From positions 23,959,914 to 24,023,913 of the forward strand of contig CM034312.1 of NCBI GenBank assembly GCA_019925795.1: DNA of 64,000 nt. Reading direction: 5' to 3'. The translations under genes were made by a program, and so were the position numbers. Positions 23,520 to 34,658 of this stretch are shown one piece after another; the stretch's first letter is position 1; every line of letters starts with the position of its first letter. Origin of the DNA: Dendrobium chrysotoxum (Eukaryota > Streptophyta > Magnoliopsida > Asparagales > Orchidaceae). The notes under the pieces were generated by a model. That model was given only the letters and a program-made list of their open reading frames with translations. It was not told the DNA's origin and searched no databases.

Positions 23520-24200
23520 CGCTAGCAGTACAGACAGCTTAGAACAGACAAACAGCAACAGAAAAATGAGTCGGCCATCTACGTAAAAGAAGTTGACAAA
23601 CTACATGCCGTTGTGATTATAAGACTTATAAGACCCAAAAGGATTAAAAATTAGTTCAAAACATCTTTGACAGGGTAATATTGTCTCTTTCACGACAGCC
23701 AAGTTACAGTCTCAGGCGTTAAAAGAAGAATTTATGCATCATGTCATATGTCTCCTTACACAGATTACAGAAATCGGAGGAGTCAAAATATTTCTTAAAT
23801 AAAGTCATTGAATGATTTTTAATATATACGTGATGGAAATATTGATGCATGGATTTTACATGTCCCTTTTATGTGTTTGGGATAGTTTTCTTACTACTTT
23901 TTAAAGTAGCTTTTTAATATGAAAATTTTTTGTACTGAAAAATTACTTTAGAAAACAGTAAGAAAGCCGTCTCAAATGAAACCTATATTTAAATTTTCCT
24001 CGGAATTTGTAGCGGTTGTTTGTGAAGTGTCAACATCATTCTTTTATGTGACATGGGAAGAAGCTTCTCAAATGATGAAGAAGAAAGGAAGATTTGAACC
24101 TAATAAATAATAAATAAGAAATATATATATGGGGGCTTTATCACGGTGATGTGGGCTCCAAGAGCTGAGCTTGAAACAGCTAGCTGCATCTTTGATCTCT
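23520..24200. repeat. Segment B of the diverged duplication
   Basis: Partner of 15993-16570. Near 23535 it reads AGCTTAGAACAGACAAACAG, the equivalent of the hAT target AGCTTAAAACAAAC + AACAAAAC at 12640-12655/15985-15992, but without a hAT. It therefore serves as an empty-site comparison. It includes a Tourist MITE (about 23868-23983) absent from segment A. Confidence 0.65.
23868..23983. mobile_element. Tourist-like MITE, copy 4
   Basis: Hairpin from GTTTGGGATAGTTTTC to GCCGTCTCAAATGAAACC; the left end is worn. Followed by TAT. Confidence 0.65.
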
Positions 24201-24222
24201 CTCTCTCTCTCTCTCTCTCTCT
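24197..24222. repeat. (CT)n microsatellite
   Basis: Thirteen CT units next to the AGCTAGCTG block of segment B; segment A has only CTCTATCACTTTT at this point. Confidence 0.95.
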
Positions 24223-24559
24223 TAGAAGAAATTTGAAAAACTGATAGGAGGAAAAATATTAGTAGCTCTACGTAAATAATATGTATGCATGGCTATATAC
24301 TGGCTATGTATTGAACAAAATGTATAAAGAAAATTATGTTTGGATATTCTAATCAAAATATACACAAAATGGGCTTTAAAACTCTTGAATTTACTTCGAG
24401 ATGAATGCAAAATATAAATAATTTGTATTGCATTCATCTCAAAGTAGATCCAAAGACTTCAAAGCTCATCTTAATTAAGTATAATTTCCAGCGATAAGAT
24501 AATGAATTATAAATGGATTCGAACGTTAAAAAACTGATGATTTTAATTTGTGTATTTAA

Positions 24560-25215
24560 ATTTTCGGATTGCATGCGTATTACTAAAAATTTCTAGCAAG
24601 TCAAGTGTTGCAGATCTGGAGAGCTGCATGTTATTATGATCTAATTTGTCAGAATTGCATGATAAAAATGATGGATTGATTTATCATTACTATCAATAGT
24701 GATACAAAAGAAAAAAACTGATCATTATTTTCACTGACAATTACATAATAATTACAGAATGTATTCTTAAAGGTGTCTAAAGTTATAATCAAGCATAGTG
24801 ATTATTTCCTGTTATGCTTCTTGATTGAATCAAGATGGATAGAACACCTTTTGAGTAGATGGGGACTCCTAAAGAAAAAAGAAAAGGGATTACAAAAGAA
24901 AACCGAATTTTCATTTTTTTTAAATACAAATTACAGCAAGTGGGCCTAGTTATAGATTTGTACAAATAAGTAAAAATATGTCAGTTGTCTTAATAATAAT
25001 AAACCAGGTTACAATAATAAACCGACTGCTATGGGTTTATTTCCTATAAAAATCATGGGTTGGTTCAATCCTTTGATCGATTTCTGGACTGGCTGTACAC
25101 TATAAGTTTTGAATTGTTGTCATGAACTTTCTCTTCTGAGTTATGGATCCATTCTTTACCTTGTTATTGTATTATATTTGCATGCAAGGGAATGTACTGG
25201 TGCTTAACACTTACA
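24560..25215 (-). other. Probable LTR of the Ty3 remnant plus unassigned DNA
   Basis: The right end reads GCTTAACACTTACA, the reverse of an LTR start TGTAAGTGTTAAGC, and sits directly downstream (in the minus direction) of the chromodomain remnant after a short AT stretch. The left limit could not be found; 24560-24850 has no recognised feature. Confidence 0.4.
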
Positions 25216-25765
25216 TCCCTATAAAAAAATAACCTTGTCCTTAAGGTTAAGGGATGAAAAGAAGAGGAGAGAACTAAAAAATTCTCCAAAGTGGCGTCGT
25301 CTGGAGTACCTCTTTAAGAGGTTCTCCATATAGGTTTATAATGCAGGTAACTAGGATGGCATGAACTAGGCTGGGAGGTTGGTTGTATGACTAAGAATAG
25401 GAAGAGGTGTAATTGTAGTGGGTGGAGTGCCAAAAAAAGATTTGAGGACATATATATGGAAGACTGGACGAATCTTACTTCCAGAGAAAGTGTTAGTTGC
25501 TATGCTACTGGACTAATAATTGATTGGACTTGAAAGGAACCAAAATAACGTTTGGCTAATTTAGAGTGTGTGCGATTGATGACAGAATTTTGAAAAAAGG
25601 TTGTAATCTTATCAAAGCCCAATCTCCTACTCATAATTGTAAATCCCGCCAATGAGAACTAGCCATTAATTTCATTCTATGTTGAGCTTGTTGTATGTTA
25701 GTGTAGAGAGTTTGTAAAAGAGTCTGGCGGTTAGTTAACAATGAATCCATAATATCAATGTTTGA
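25216..25765 (-). pseudogene. Ty3/gypsy chromovirus integrase C-terminus and chromodomain
   Basis: Minus-strand pieces in order: LAKRYFGSFQV near 25550 (the 'KLAKRYFGPFQV' step after the integrase core), SGSKIRPVFHIYVLK near 25480 (the 'HPVFHVS.LK' step), then FFGTPPTTITPLP and, near 25290-25240, a TLENFLVLSSSFHPLTLRT tail matching the 'TWEDL ... FP..NLEDK' end of a chromodomain. Stops and frameshifts throughout. It is a truncated element of a Ty3 lineage with integrase-linked chromodomain; protease, RT and RNase H are absent. Confidence 0.75.
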
Positions 25766-25772
25766 GGTTTTA

Positions 25773-26910
25773 CAATGTCACTTGTTTCAATTAATCATTC
25801 TGTATTTATCCTGTCATCAGTTTCATTCAATCATATAATTCAATCTTTCTTGTCAGTCTATCATGTATGCAGTACAGTAGTATTAGTATCTGTAGTTAGT
25901 AATGCTAAGCAGCAACAAATCATCAGTATCCATTTTCAATGTTCAATGTCAGTAATCAGTAATCAATAACAAATAGCATCAATAATCGGTAATCAGTACT
26001 CTATCAAATATTCATATAAGGGTATCTTGAGGGTACCTTGCTTCTGCACTTATGATTCCCTTTGAATCATATGAATCAGTCGCCCTGACTCTTTATAACT
26101 CCATCAGTCTCCAACTCATTATGACTCCCATCCATTGACTTCTATTAGTAGACCACGAGGAACTTAAGAAAATCACATGAGATTATCATATCAATTATTT
26201 GATGTCAATGAGTATATCATTTTCTATAAGAGCAGCATCAGTATCGTACATCTTTTCAGTTAGATAGGTATCATATTCCATTACATATTGATCCTACTAA
26301 TTATTTCAATGCATATTACATTTCATTACTATCATGTCAATCACAGTACATCATTTAATCCATTTTCAATCTGCCTTTTTCCTATTAATTTTACCTAAAA
26401 ATTTCTATACACATATTTAACCAGTGAAAATACTATAAAATCATATCAAATCGTTTAGCATGATCAAATCTATAATATATCAAAAGTTATGCAATGAAAG
26501 AATACGAAATTAGGAGATGGCATAATTTTAATAGATTTAGGAGAGATAAATCTATAAAAATCAAAATCATAAAAAATAGAAGAGGATAGTTACATACAAT
26601 GATCAAAACACTTTTCATAAAAAAAATGGCGGATGAAAATGACTTTAAGGGAGGTGGTGCAATAGATTTAAGGGAAAATATATTAAAAATATATATTTTT
26701 AGTGGCCTAGCACCGCATGCAAAAATCAAATTTACTGTAGAACAGAGACACCAGTGCTGCAGTGATAGTTTCTGGCGTCGCAATGCTCTCAACCAAAGCG
26801 TCGCAGTGCTCACATATATAGTATTGAAGCACTCTGGTTCAATAAAAATTTCAAAAATTCATATTTTTTATTTAAAATACTTGTCATATCTTTGGGTTAT
26901 TATAATCTTC
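25773..26910 (-). repeat. 3' LTR (family A), truncated
   Basis: Aligns with 28180-29085 and then continues through GTGGCCTAGCACCGC (near 26700) to TTTGGGTTATTA at 26908, matching the ends of other family A copies. Terminal CA decayed to TA. Confidence 0.75.
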
Positions 26911-27179
26911 CTACCTTAAAAAAATATCATCCTTGACATTTCTATATCAATCAATCAGAAAGAGAAAGCATACTCAAACAAAACTATCAAATTCAATTGA
27001 TTCAAAAATTAATATTAAAAATCTTCATCAGACCAAAAATCACAACAAATTATATCAAAAGGAGGTAAAATATATACTGCAAGTTCATTGAAAGCTTAAC
27101 TTCATAAAATAACACAAAATCATATTAGTCGTATCCTCAAGCACTTCAGGGATCTCCATCCCTGACTTAGAATGTCTAT

Positions 27180-27540
27180 TCCACTATGAACATATCCCTG
27201 TCCATGTCTAGGAAATGGACATTCTGTCATTCAATGCCCATAATCATCACACCTAAAATATTGTCCTATCACCCTGTAGCAGGGTCCTACATATCTCTTT
27301 CCACACCAAATGCATTATAGAGTGGTAGGTGTTTTAATAGTCTTAACAATTCTTTTCTTATTAATTTCCCCCATATTTTTATAACTCTGTTTGTTCATAC
27401 TATTTTATCAATCGATCCCTCACCATTTGAGCAATTATATCGACAAACTTTTCATATTCCTCGAGGTTATAGAAAATACCTCAGTGTCTGATTCAATTTT
27501 CTTGCATTTCTCTTTGAGATCCATTTTCCTAATCAATTAA
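27180..27540 (-). pseudogene. Gag remnant with CCHC zinc knuckle
   Basis: The minus strand encodes EYEKFVDIIAQMVRDRLIK near 27460 and, near 27280-27205, a C-x5-Q-Y-F-R-C-D-D-Y-G-H-x4-C-type knuckle (CDDYGH then MTECP), the nucleic-acid-binding motif of retrotransposon Gag. Several stops. Found directly downstream of the primer site after a deletion. Confidence 0.65.
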
Positions 27541-27687
27541 TAAAACTTAAATTCAAAATAAATCTTTCAGAACACAATTACAAAACAAATTCTTCAAAAT
27601 AAAATAAATCTATAAACTCATTCAATTAACAACTACTGCAATCAATAATGTAGCTCTAGTCACAATCAAATTCTTCCACTATTTATT

Positions 27688-27699
27688 GCTTTGATACCA
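27688..27699 (-). other. Primer-binding site (initiator tRNA-Met type)
   Basis: Minus strand TGGTATCAAAGC, one base from the common TGGTATCAGAGC, four bases inside the LTR end (GCGTGACA). Sets the element's orientation. Confidence 0.8.
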
Positions 27700-27703
27700 C
27701 TTT

Positions 27704-29084
27704 TGTCACGCATCTAAATCTATAGTGAAAGATTTTTTTCTGTTTTTCTTTTCAATCTTTATTATCTTATCAATTCATTCTATTCATTAATCAATCATTG
27801 AAATCAGATCAATATCAATATCTAGAGTTGATTAAATTCATTAAAGGAAAAAGATAATAACGCAAAAAATATAATTCACATTTATACCAGTCACTATCTA
27901 CATTCAACTATTATAGTCCAAAATAATGTAAATAATAACTATATTGACTACAAATATATATAAATCAAAAGCTGAAATAAAAACTACACTTGCACCCCAT
28001 TCATACATAGCCTCAAGCTATAGGTTCTTTATCTTAAATCATTGAAACCACGTAATGAGTGAATAGCCCAGCAAGTAACTAAAATCTTACCACTGAAATT
28101 AATGCAATAAGAGAAATATTATGCTGTAAAGCATATAAATAAATCTATATAAATTGATAGATAAGCTATCTATACTAGTCAATTGTATCAATCAATCATA
28201 GTCTTTACCCTACCATCAATTTCATTCAGTCATATCATTTGATCTTTCTCGTTAATCTATCAGTTATATAGTACAGTAGTATTAGTATCTATAATCAGTA
28301 ACGAAAAGCAGTAACACTAATTAATATCTATTTTTAGTAATCAGTGCCAATAATCAATAATCAATAATAAGTAGTACCAGTAATCAATACTCTTCATATA
28401 TTCATATAAGAGTATCTTGATGGTATCTTGCTCTTACACTTATGATTCCCAATCAGTCACTCCTTATGACCCAATCAATAAAATCCTTATAACTCTCCTT
28501 GAATCACGTGAATCGATCGTCCTGGCTCCTTATAAGTCCATCAGTCTCCAACTCCTTATGACTCTTATCCACTAACTTATATCAGTGGGCCACATGGATC
28601 TTAAGAATATCACATGAGGTTATCAGATTAGTCATCTGATATTAATGAGTATATCATTTTCTATAAGAGCAATATCAGTACCATGCATCTTTTCAATTAG
28701 ATCGATATAACATTCCAGTATATATCAATCATACTAATCATTTCAGTATCATCATGTCAATCACAGTGCATCATTTCAACCCATTTTCAATTTACCTTTT
28801 TTCTATTCATTTTATCTAGAAATTCATATACACATGTTTAACCGGTGAAAATATAACAAAATTATATCAAATCATTCAGCATGATTAAATCTATAATATA
28901 TTAAAAGTTACGCGATGAAGCGTACGAAATCAGGAGATAATATAGTTTTAGCAGATTTAGGAAAGATAATTTCGTAGAAACTAAAATCATCAAAAATAGA
29001 AGTAAGACGATAATTACTTACAATGATCAGAAAACTTCGTAAAATGAATGGCGGACAAAAATGTCTCGATGGAATTTCTCTCCC

Positions 29085-29085
<1 letters not shown>
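27704..29085 (-). repeat. 5' LTR (family A), truncated at its start
   Basis: Begins on the plus strand with TGTCACGCATC and carries all family landmarks up to GAATGGCGGACAAAAATG, then dissolves into a C-run and (TC)n that abuts an antisense L1. The missing part is the roughly 150-bp LTR start. Confidence 0.75.

Positions 29086-29133
<48 letters not shown>
29082..29133. repeat. C-run followed by (TC)n
   Basis: About ten C then about 20 TC units, exactly at the border between the truncated LTR and the L1. Confidence 0.95.
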
Positions 29134-29138
<5 letters not shown>

Positions 29139-29139
29139 G

Positions 29140-30670
29140 CATGAAGAATGAGAAATGATTTTTCATATGAATGGCATTGTAAGTATTATCCAAAATGGCA
29201 CTATCAAAACAGTTAGAGAGAGCATCCATAGCAATGCAAAAAAAAAAAAAGATAAAGAGATAAGGGACAACCTTATCTCAGCCCAAAGGAAAAGCTGGAG
29301 AACACCTCAAGATTCTCATTAATATAGATTGAGTAGTGAACATCATTGATGCAAACTTTAATCCAACTTATGAACATATTTGGGAAACATTTCTACTGAA
29401 GTCTTTGGACTAGGAAATCTCTAGAGATAGTTTTGAATGCTTTGAAAATATCCAATTTAGTACAATAGAAGATCATGTTTTAACATTTACCTAGAATTTT
29501 CTTTAGCTAAAATGATGTTATATGTGGAAATTCTATGTTGAAGAAAACTTGCCTAATGAAGATGCATGATGTAATGCATAATTGGCTTAAGTCCAATAGC
29601 AAAAATCTTAGTAATAATTTTATATAAAGTGCTGCAAAAGAAGATAGGCCAAAAATTTAAAATGTTATTGGCATGAGAAATTTTTGAAGTTAGAGCAATC
29701 CCAGTATCTTTGACTTTTTTAGGTAAATAGCTCCTGCGGAAGAAATGCTTGATTACCTTGCAAACCTAATCACCCACAACATCCCAACAATCGGTGTAGA
29801 AATCAAAAGTGTTACCATCAAGGCCAAGGGTGGTGTTTTTAGCTGAAGAGAAAATTATAGCCTTTATTTCCTCATTGGTGACAGGGGCAATAAGAGTAGA
29901 TGCTAGTTGAATAAGGATTAATCCACCAACAGAGGAATATAGAAGCAAGCTATTAAGAGGCTTTAGAGAATTAAAGAGGTTTTTAAAGTGGGTTATAGTG
30001 GCATTTGCAATATCTGTGAAATGAGAAAAAGTCTCAATAGGTTTAGTGATCTCTTTAATGTGGTTGTAATTTTTCCATCCCCTGCTTTTCCCATATAGAA
30101 ACTTGATATCTTACTCCCTTTTAGTCAACCATTTCGTATTTCCTCTTTGGATGATCTAAGATGCCCAAATTGAGTGAGAGTCTGAGAGAGCTTCACCAAT
30201 AATTTTTGCCTTTTCATTCAGGGACCGGTAAAGAGGATCATGATTAAGCTTATGAAAGAAAGCATACGGCTTGCTGATTTTTCTGACTCGTGATGTTGGA
30301 GGAAATAAGAGATGAGGAAGCCCAATCAGTGGCTTTAATGTGGCTTTTAAGAATGCCCGTGTATTTATATAAGCAAGTCATAGGGTTATCATGAGTCTCC
30401 ATGGAGAAAAACAACATGTAGCAGATCCCAAAAGAGAGGGATTTTGGTCCAATAATTTTTTAACAAAAATAACTTTTTCAGTCTGATGATGGGTGTATAG
30501 AATGAGAGGGGAGTGATTGGAGCATCTTGGACCACCCACTTTATAAAAGGAGAGCAGAAATAACTCCAGCCAAGCCTAGTTGGCAAGGATTTTGTCAAAT
30601 TTGAAATGAATAGAATTGTCACATATTAATATATCTAGAGCAAGAGAGAGCTGCAGAAGCCATATCCATA
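29140..30670 (-). pseudogene. L1-type LINE ORF2 fragment, antisense
   Basis: Minus strand, right to left: endonuclease end (SIHFKFDKILANQAWLELF, then a SNHSPLIL motif, near 30620-30500), a linker, VTNEEIKAIIFSSAKNTTLG with LDGNTFDFYTDCWDVVGD near 29890-29766 (the 'SPGPDGF.AEFFK..W' step), the RT start (FFRRSYLPKKVKDTGIALTSK near 29745) and a later RT piece with FCIAMDALSNCF near 29220. It is broken by stops, lacks the 5' half of the endonuclease, and loses the YADD box at its left border. Family is the same as the 955-12545 LINE. Confidence 0.82.
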
Positions 30671-30850
30671 ATGCTCGAGTCAATTTCTGTCGCATTGAAA
30701 CGTATACATATGCAGCGCATCAATTTAAAAAAAAAACTTAAAACTTTGTTGAAATCCTAGCTAACCCAAAAAGAAAAAATTCCAATTGATTCTGTGTCTG
30801 CCCTTTGTGATCTACAAAGAAAGGCATCAGTTGATACAGTCCTCACTATT

Positions 30851-31137
30851 GGTAAATTATTAGGTCCGATCACCTGACTTAGAGATAGGTCCGGATTATT
30901 GACACGTGACATTTAAAGTTAAAGCGCAGGTAAAGCGCAGGTAAAGTGCAGGTCAAAAGCACAGTCAAAGCGCAATCAAAAGCACAGGTAAAGTGCAAGT
31001 AAAGTGCAGGTAAAGCGCAGGTAAAATGCAGGTAAAGCGCAGGTCAAAAAGCAGTCAAAAGCACAGTCCACGTGGCAATTTTTTAGTGGACGTCCGGATC
31101 TATTTTTAGGTCAGGTGACCGGACCTAATAATTTTCC
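30851..31137. mobile_element. Mutator-like MITE (287 bp)
   Basis: Long inverted termini (GGTAAATTATTAGGTCC... and ...GGACCTAATAATTTTCC, matching for about 40 bp through the CACCTGAC / GTCAGGTG step) and an exact 9-bp TSD CTCACTATT at 30842-30850 and 31138-31146. A 9-bp TSD with long TIRs points to the Mutator superfamily. The core 30918-31065 is a stack of AAAGCGCAGGT-like units. Confidence 0.85.
30918..31065. repeat. 11-13-bp tandem repeats (AAAGCGCAGGT)
   Basis: About twelve imperfect units alternating AAAGCGCAGGT and AAAAGCACAGTC, filling the MITE's core. Confidence 0.9.
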
Positions 31138-31146
31138 CTCACTATT

Positions 31147-31880
31147 ACTACTTTAGATGATAATCCCAATGATCTCTTGTTAGATTTAATCGCTCCAATT
31201 CCCCAAAAACGTAGGATGATCGTGACATTCAGCTTTTCCCCATTAAAATGTTCTGTGTTGTTGCTACCTCTTTTGCAACCTTTGCTAGAGAAGGCCACCG
31301 CTTCTCCGGCTATGTTTCCTTAGCCATCACTTATGGTTGCAACTTTCTACCTCATCTTCTCTATGACCACTTTCATCTTCATTATCATCAACCCAAAACT
31401 CTCCTAGAACTCCCCAACGAGACAACTGAATGTAACTACTTGTGTGACAAGAAAGCCATGACACATGCTTAAATCACTGCTCATTTCACCCCTCATGACC
31501 CCATAAATAGGCACTCAAAGTGAAAGGTAAGTATTACACCACATTTCTCGCAGTCCATTAGCATCATCCACGCCGCACATTCATGCAGATCCAGTTGATC
31601 CACCGCCATATTCCGATTGGGGCCAAGATGATGCAAACCCAAATCCTATGAGGTCCAACCAACTCCAAATTACTGACCTACTGAATCTAGAACAAGCCGC
31701 TTGATCCACCGCAAAGCTTTCGACCAGCTCACCACCTGTATGCACATATACAGGTACATAAACATCACAATCCAATTTTGCCTTGGCTCTATTAAATCAT
31801 GGTCTTCTTCAATTTGAGTTTAACTTGAGTCAGCCTGGTTTGTTAATCAACTTGTCGGTTTCCTCTCGAACTAGATCTAA
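31147..31880. other. Unassigned DNA 3' of the mL43 gene
   Basis: Moderate GC, two short open frames (31248-31472 plus, 31581-31775 minus) with no recognisable motif. No repeats or transposon ends were seen. Confidence 0.4.
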
Positions 31881-31900
31881 ATCAAAAATAAATAAATAGC

Positions 31901-32016
31901 AACGCAGATCACTTTGGTATGTTGATTGAGAGTTTTAGCTATCAATTAAGAGGTCTCGAGTTTAAATAATATGTATGTGATGTGTGTGTGAATTTATCTT
32001 AATTGATCTAAATGTC
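31901..32016 (+). mobile_element. tRNA-derived SINE-like insertion
   Basis: A 116-bp segment flanked by long direct repeats: TCAAAAATAAATAAATAGC (31882-31900) and the same with one extra AAATA unit (32017-32040). The body has a tRNA-like order: GGTATGTTGATTGAGAG (A-box-like), then AATTAAGAGGTCTCGAGTTT (decayed B box, compare GGTTCGAATCC). Long A-rich TSD plus a tRNA-like head fits a SINE; it has no poly-A of its own besides the TSD. It lies just beyond the mL43 stop codon. Confidence 0.5.
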
Positions 32017-32202
32017 TCAAAAAATAAATAAATAAATAGCAGAAAATTATAAAACTACAACCAAATTTCTCAGAACAATATATGTAACTTAAATGCCGTT
32101 ACTTTGAAGGATGTAACTGATATATATTTCCTAGTAGGAATTCATAGAAAAAACAACAAGGATGCGACTTGCATCTTCACCAAAATTTTGAAGCATCAAC
32201 AA

Positions 32203-34658
32203 TCAAAACTTCAGTTGTGTATTCCAAGTTCCCTGAACGCTGGGATGCTTAGTCACATGCCTTGTCCGCAGCTTAATGACCTTTCTACCCAGAGCATTGC
32301 GTAGTCTAGTTGAGTGTAACAGTATTTCTTCCGGTGATAAATTCTTCACGCAAATCACACGCTGATTATGGTTCTCTGCAGCGCAACAGCATATTAGAAG
32401 TTAACAGATACATGCAAGCTACAATTGCATATATGAACATATACAATTGGGTACAAAGGGATGCTTAATCAGATTCGACTATTGGCACAACTGCATCCGA
32501 CAACCTGCCAGCACCATCAGAAAAGAAGAGGTTTGGCGGCTTCGATGCATTCTATGAAGTATGTCGATTGTGAAAGAGGGTAGTGTGAGAGAGATGATGA
32601 AGCGGACAAAATCGATTTTTTTTTTTTGTTTTTTTATCAAATGCAAAGTGCTTGGATGTAATGGAGAATGGGCGACATAGGAGAGGGAGGCCGTAGGTGA
32701 GCCAGATGAAAAGAAAGTGAAGATGCTGTGATCTCAGAATCAAGAGGTCATTGTAAGGGAAAGAAAAAAGGAGGCCATGGTTAATGGCGAAGAGTTTAGA
32801 GTGGAATGAGACGGGGCAGCAAGAGAGTGGAAGCAGTACGGTGAGTAGAGATGAGGCAGTGGAGTGGAGAGGCGAGCACCGATGCTGATGATTTTGAAAA
32901 AGAGAGGGAAGGGAAGAGGCAAACAAATATGGAGAAGAGAGTAGTGACAGGAGCATTGATGACAACAGATCGAGCAGTATGGTAGAGGGATAGTTGATGA
33001 CAAGATTGAAAAAAAGACCAAGAGATTCGCGCACAACTCAAAAAATAAGGCAACATTTCAAATGTCTTCTAACTTGTATTTGATTGCTTAAAGAATTTCA
33101 AAATTCCCAATGAATAATCATGACTTGCATTTATCATGCTCTGCTTCAATAAACACAGCCTTGTTTACGCTGCAAATCTAACCAAGTAAAACAGGGGAGC
33201 TTACTGTAGTAACCCTTCAAATGAGGATGTTGACCACGGATAAGTTCTGCAACAACCTCCAGCTGAGGATTCTTTTCCTTAAAGGATGGCAAATGAGTTT
33301 CCATGAATGCCCTGTCATTCCATTGGTGCATTCCTTAAAAACTAATTAAATTGAAAAGAGTATTCCTACACTAGTAAGGAATTTAGACCAATGTATAGTA
33401 ACATGCCTTTATTCCTTGCCAAAATTTAAATCGTGTATAATCAAAAACATTTATGCATTTAAGAAAGCATCAGTGCATCATGGTTTCTCTTATTCCATTA
33501 GATCTTGGTGTTCCTTGGTTGTGTTTTTGTTCCACTATGATGAATCCGAAGTCCAAACAAGAAACGAAAATCATAATTAATTCAACAAAATAACTAGAAA
33601 GAGACAGTTAAAGACTGAAAAGATGCAAGCCATCTTATATAGGTAGAATGAGGACTGCCAAGGCCCCTTTTGTTGTAGTTGTTGCAGAACATCAGTATTA
33701 GATAGAACTTTACATCCTATTAGGCTTGATAAGGTCTTGGCAGATACACAATCTATTTTAAATCATAAGTTTAACCAAAAAATACAGTTTTGATGACCAC
33801 TTGAACAAGTTCAATGTTTTCTTACTTACTGATGATTTAACGTTATACATTAACCAGAATCCGTTTGCGTCATTATCAACATAGCCCTAGCTAATAACTA
33901 AATTACTCACAATTTACATAATAATTCATAACAGAGAGGTCTTTCTAAATATCATTAACTATTTTTTTTACTATAATTCATTAATATTTATTTGATGGAA
34001 ATAACTTTCAACAACAGAGACAAGAATCCAGTAATAAACTAGATGGAGAACAACAATCCAGTTTAATCAACAACGGTGAAAGATAACGGGTAAAACCCCT
34101 TTTATTCTTTTTTGTTTTTAGCTCTTATATCTTATGGTGGGGAAAACTTGAATGAAAGCTCAGACAGAAAGATTACACAAAAGAACTTCGAGACATACTT
34201 GCACAAGGACAAGAGGAAAGCGAAAAAGCAAAAGCAAAACTTATAAGACAAATCATGTCAATTACAGATAAGTTGCGGTAAAGACAACCCTAGAAACCAA
34301 ATGAGGTCATATTGCAGGTTAAGGCAGACAATGCAAGTAATGCATGAAAAATATATTATTTTTAAAACTTAAAGTAAACTTTAGAGCATAAACCTTGAAG
34401 TTTAAAACTTGTTTGCTTCTCCAATAAACTTTTAACCAAGTCCATTGAATTTTTTTGGAAAAAGCCTAGCTAAAACTTATATTACTGGAAGCACATTTAG
34501 AAAAACACCAACTACAAATGCAACAACAGAGGGCGTTTGTATGATCAAAATTTCTCATAACTGATGTCAAATACATACCTGATTCCCCTGCTACTTCCAC
34601 CCCAGTCACAATAGCTCACTATCAATTTCTGAAGCTGCCAAATACCTCTCAGTGCCAT
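32203..34658 (-). CDS. MRPL43: Mitochondrial ribosomal protein mL43 (L51/S25/CI-B8 domain)
   Basis: A component of the large subunit of the mitochondrial ribosome, encoded in the nucleus. Three coding exons on the minus strand: 34658-34579 (80 bp), 33311-33205 (107 bp) and 32375-32203 (173 bp), joined by introns with GTATGT...CAG and GTAAGC...CAG ends; phases agree and the sum is 360 bp, 119 residues plus TGA, the usual length for plant mL43. Exon 1 starts MALRGIWQLQKLIVSYCDWGG; exon 2 carries FKEKNPQLEVV and RGQHPHLKGYY; exon 3 carries RVICVKN, TRLRNALGRKV and the end KHPSVQGTW. The family has no long presequence. The ATG is the only one that fits the family start; a CAG six bases upstream suggests an intron in the 5' leader. 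No frame error was seen, so it is probably functional, the only intact host gene here. Confidence 0.93.
32376..33204 (-). other. mL43 intron 2 (829 bp), with a purine-rich block
   Basis: Lies between exons 3 and 2. The block 32550-33040 is strongly purine-rich on the plus strand (GAGAGGGAGG, GGGAAAGAAAAAAGGAGG), so that the minus strand has long Leu/Ser/Pro/His-rich open frames of up to 160 codons. They look like composition effects. The block may be an inserted sequence but no ends were found. Confidence 0.75.
33312..34578 (-). other. mL43 intron 1 (1267 bp)
   Basis: GT-AG intron with pyrimidine tract before the acceptor. No transposon was recognised in it, in contrast to the dense insertions outside the gene. 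Confidence 0.8.

Larger units (their letters stand above)
25773..29085 (-). mobile_element. Internally deleted Ty3 element, family A LTRs
   Basis: A minus-strand element reduced to LTR, gag scrap and LTR. Its 5' LTR is 27704-29085 (truncated at its start), the primer site is at 27688-27699, a zinc-knuckle piece of gag lies near 27205-27290, and the 3' LTR is 25773-26910 (missing the distal 0.5 kb). All of protease and pol is gone. Between gag and the 3' LTR, the minus strand near 26940 reads AAGGATGATATTTTTTTAAG then GTAGGAAGA, the usual purine-rich run before a Tekay-type 3' LTR. Confidence 0.75.

Noticed and set aside
32552..33034. 160-codon minus-strand frame and two overlapping ones
   Set aside because: They lie in intron 2 of mL43, are rich in Leu/Ser/Pro/His from a purine-biased block, and several frames are open at once, a sign of composition.
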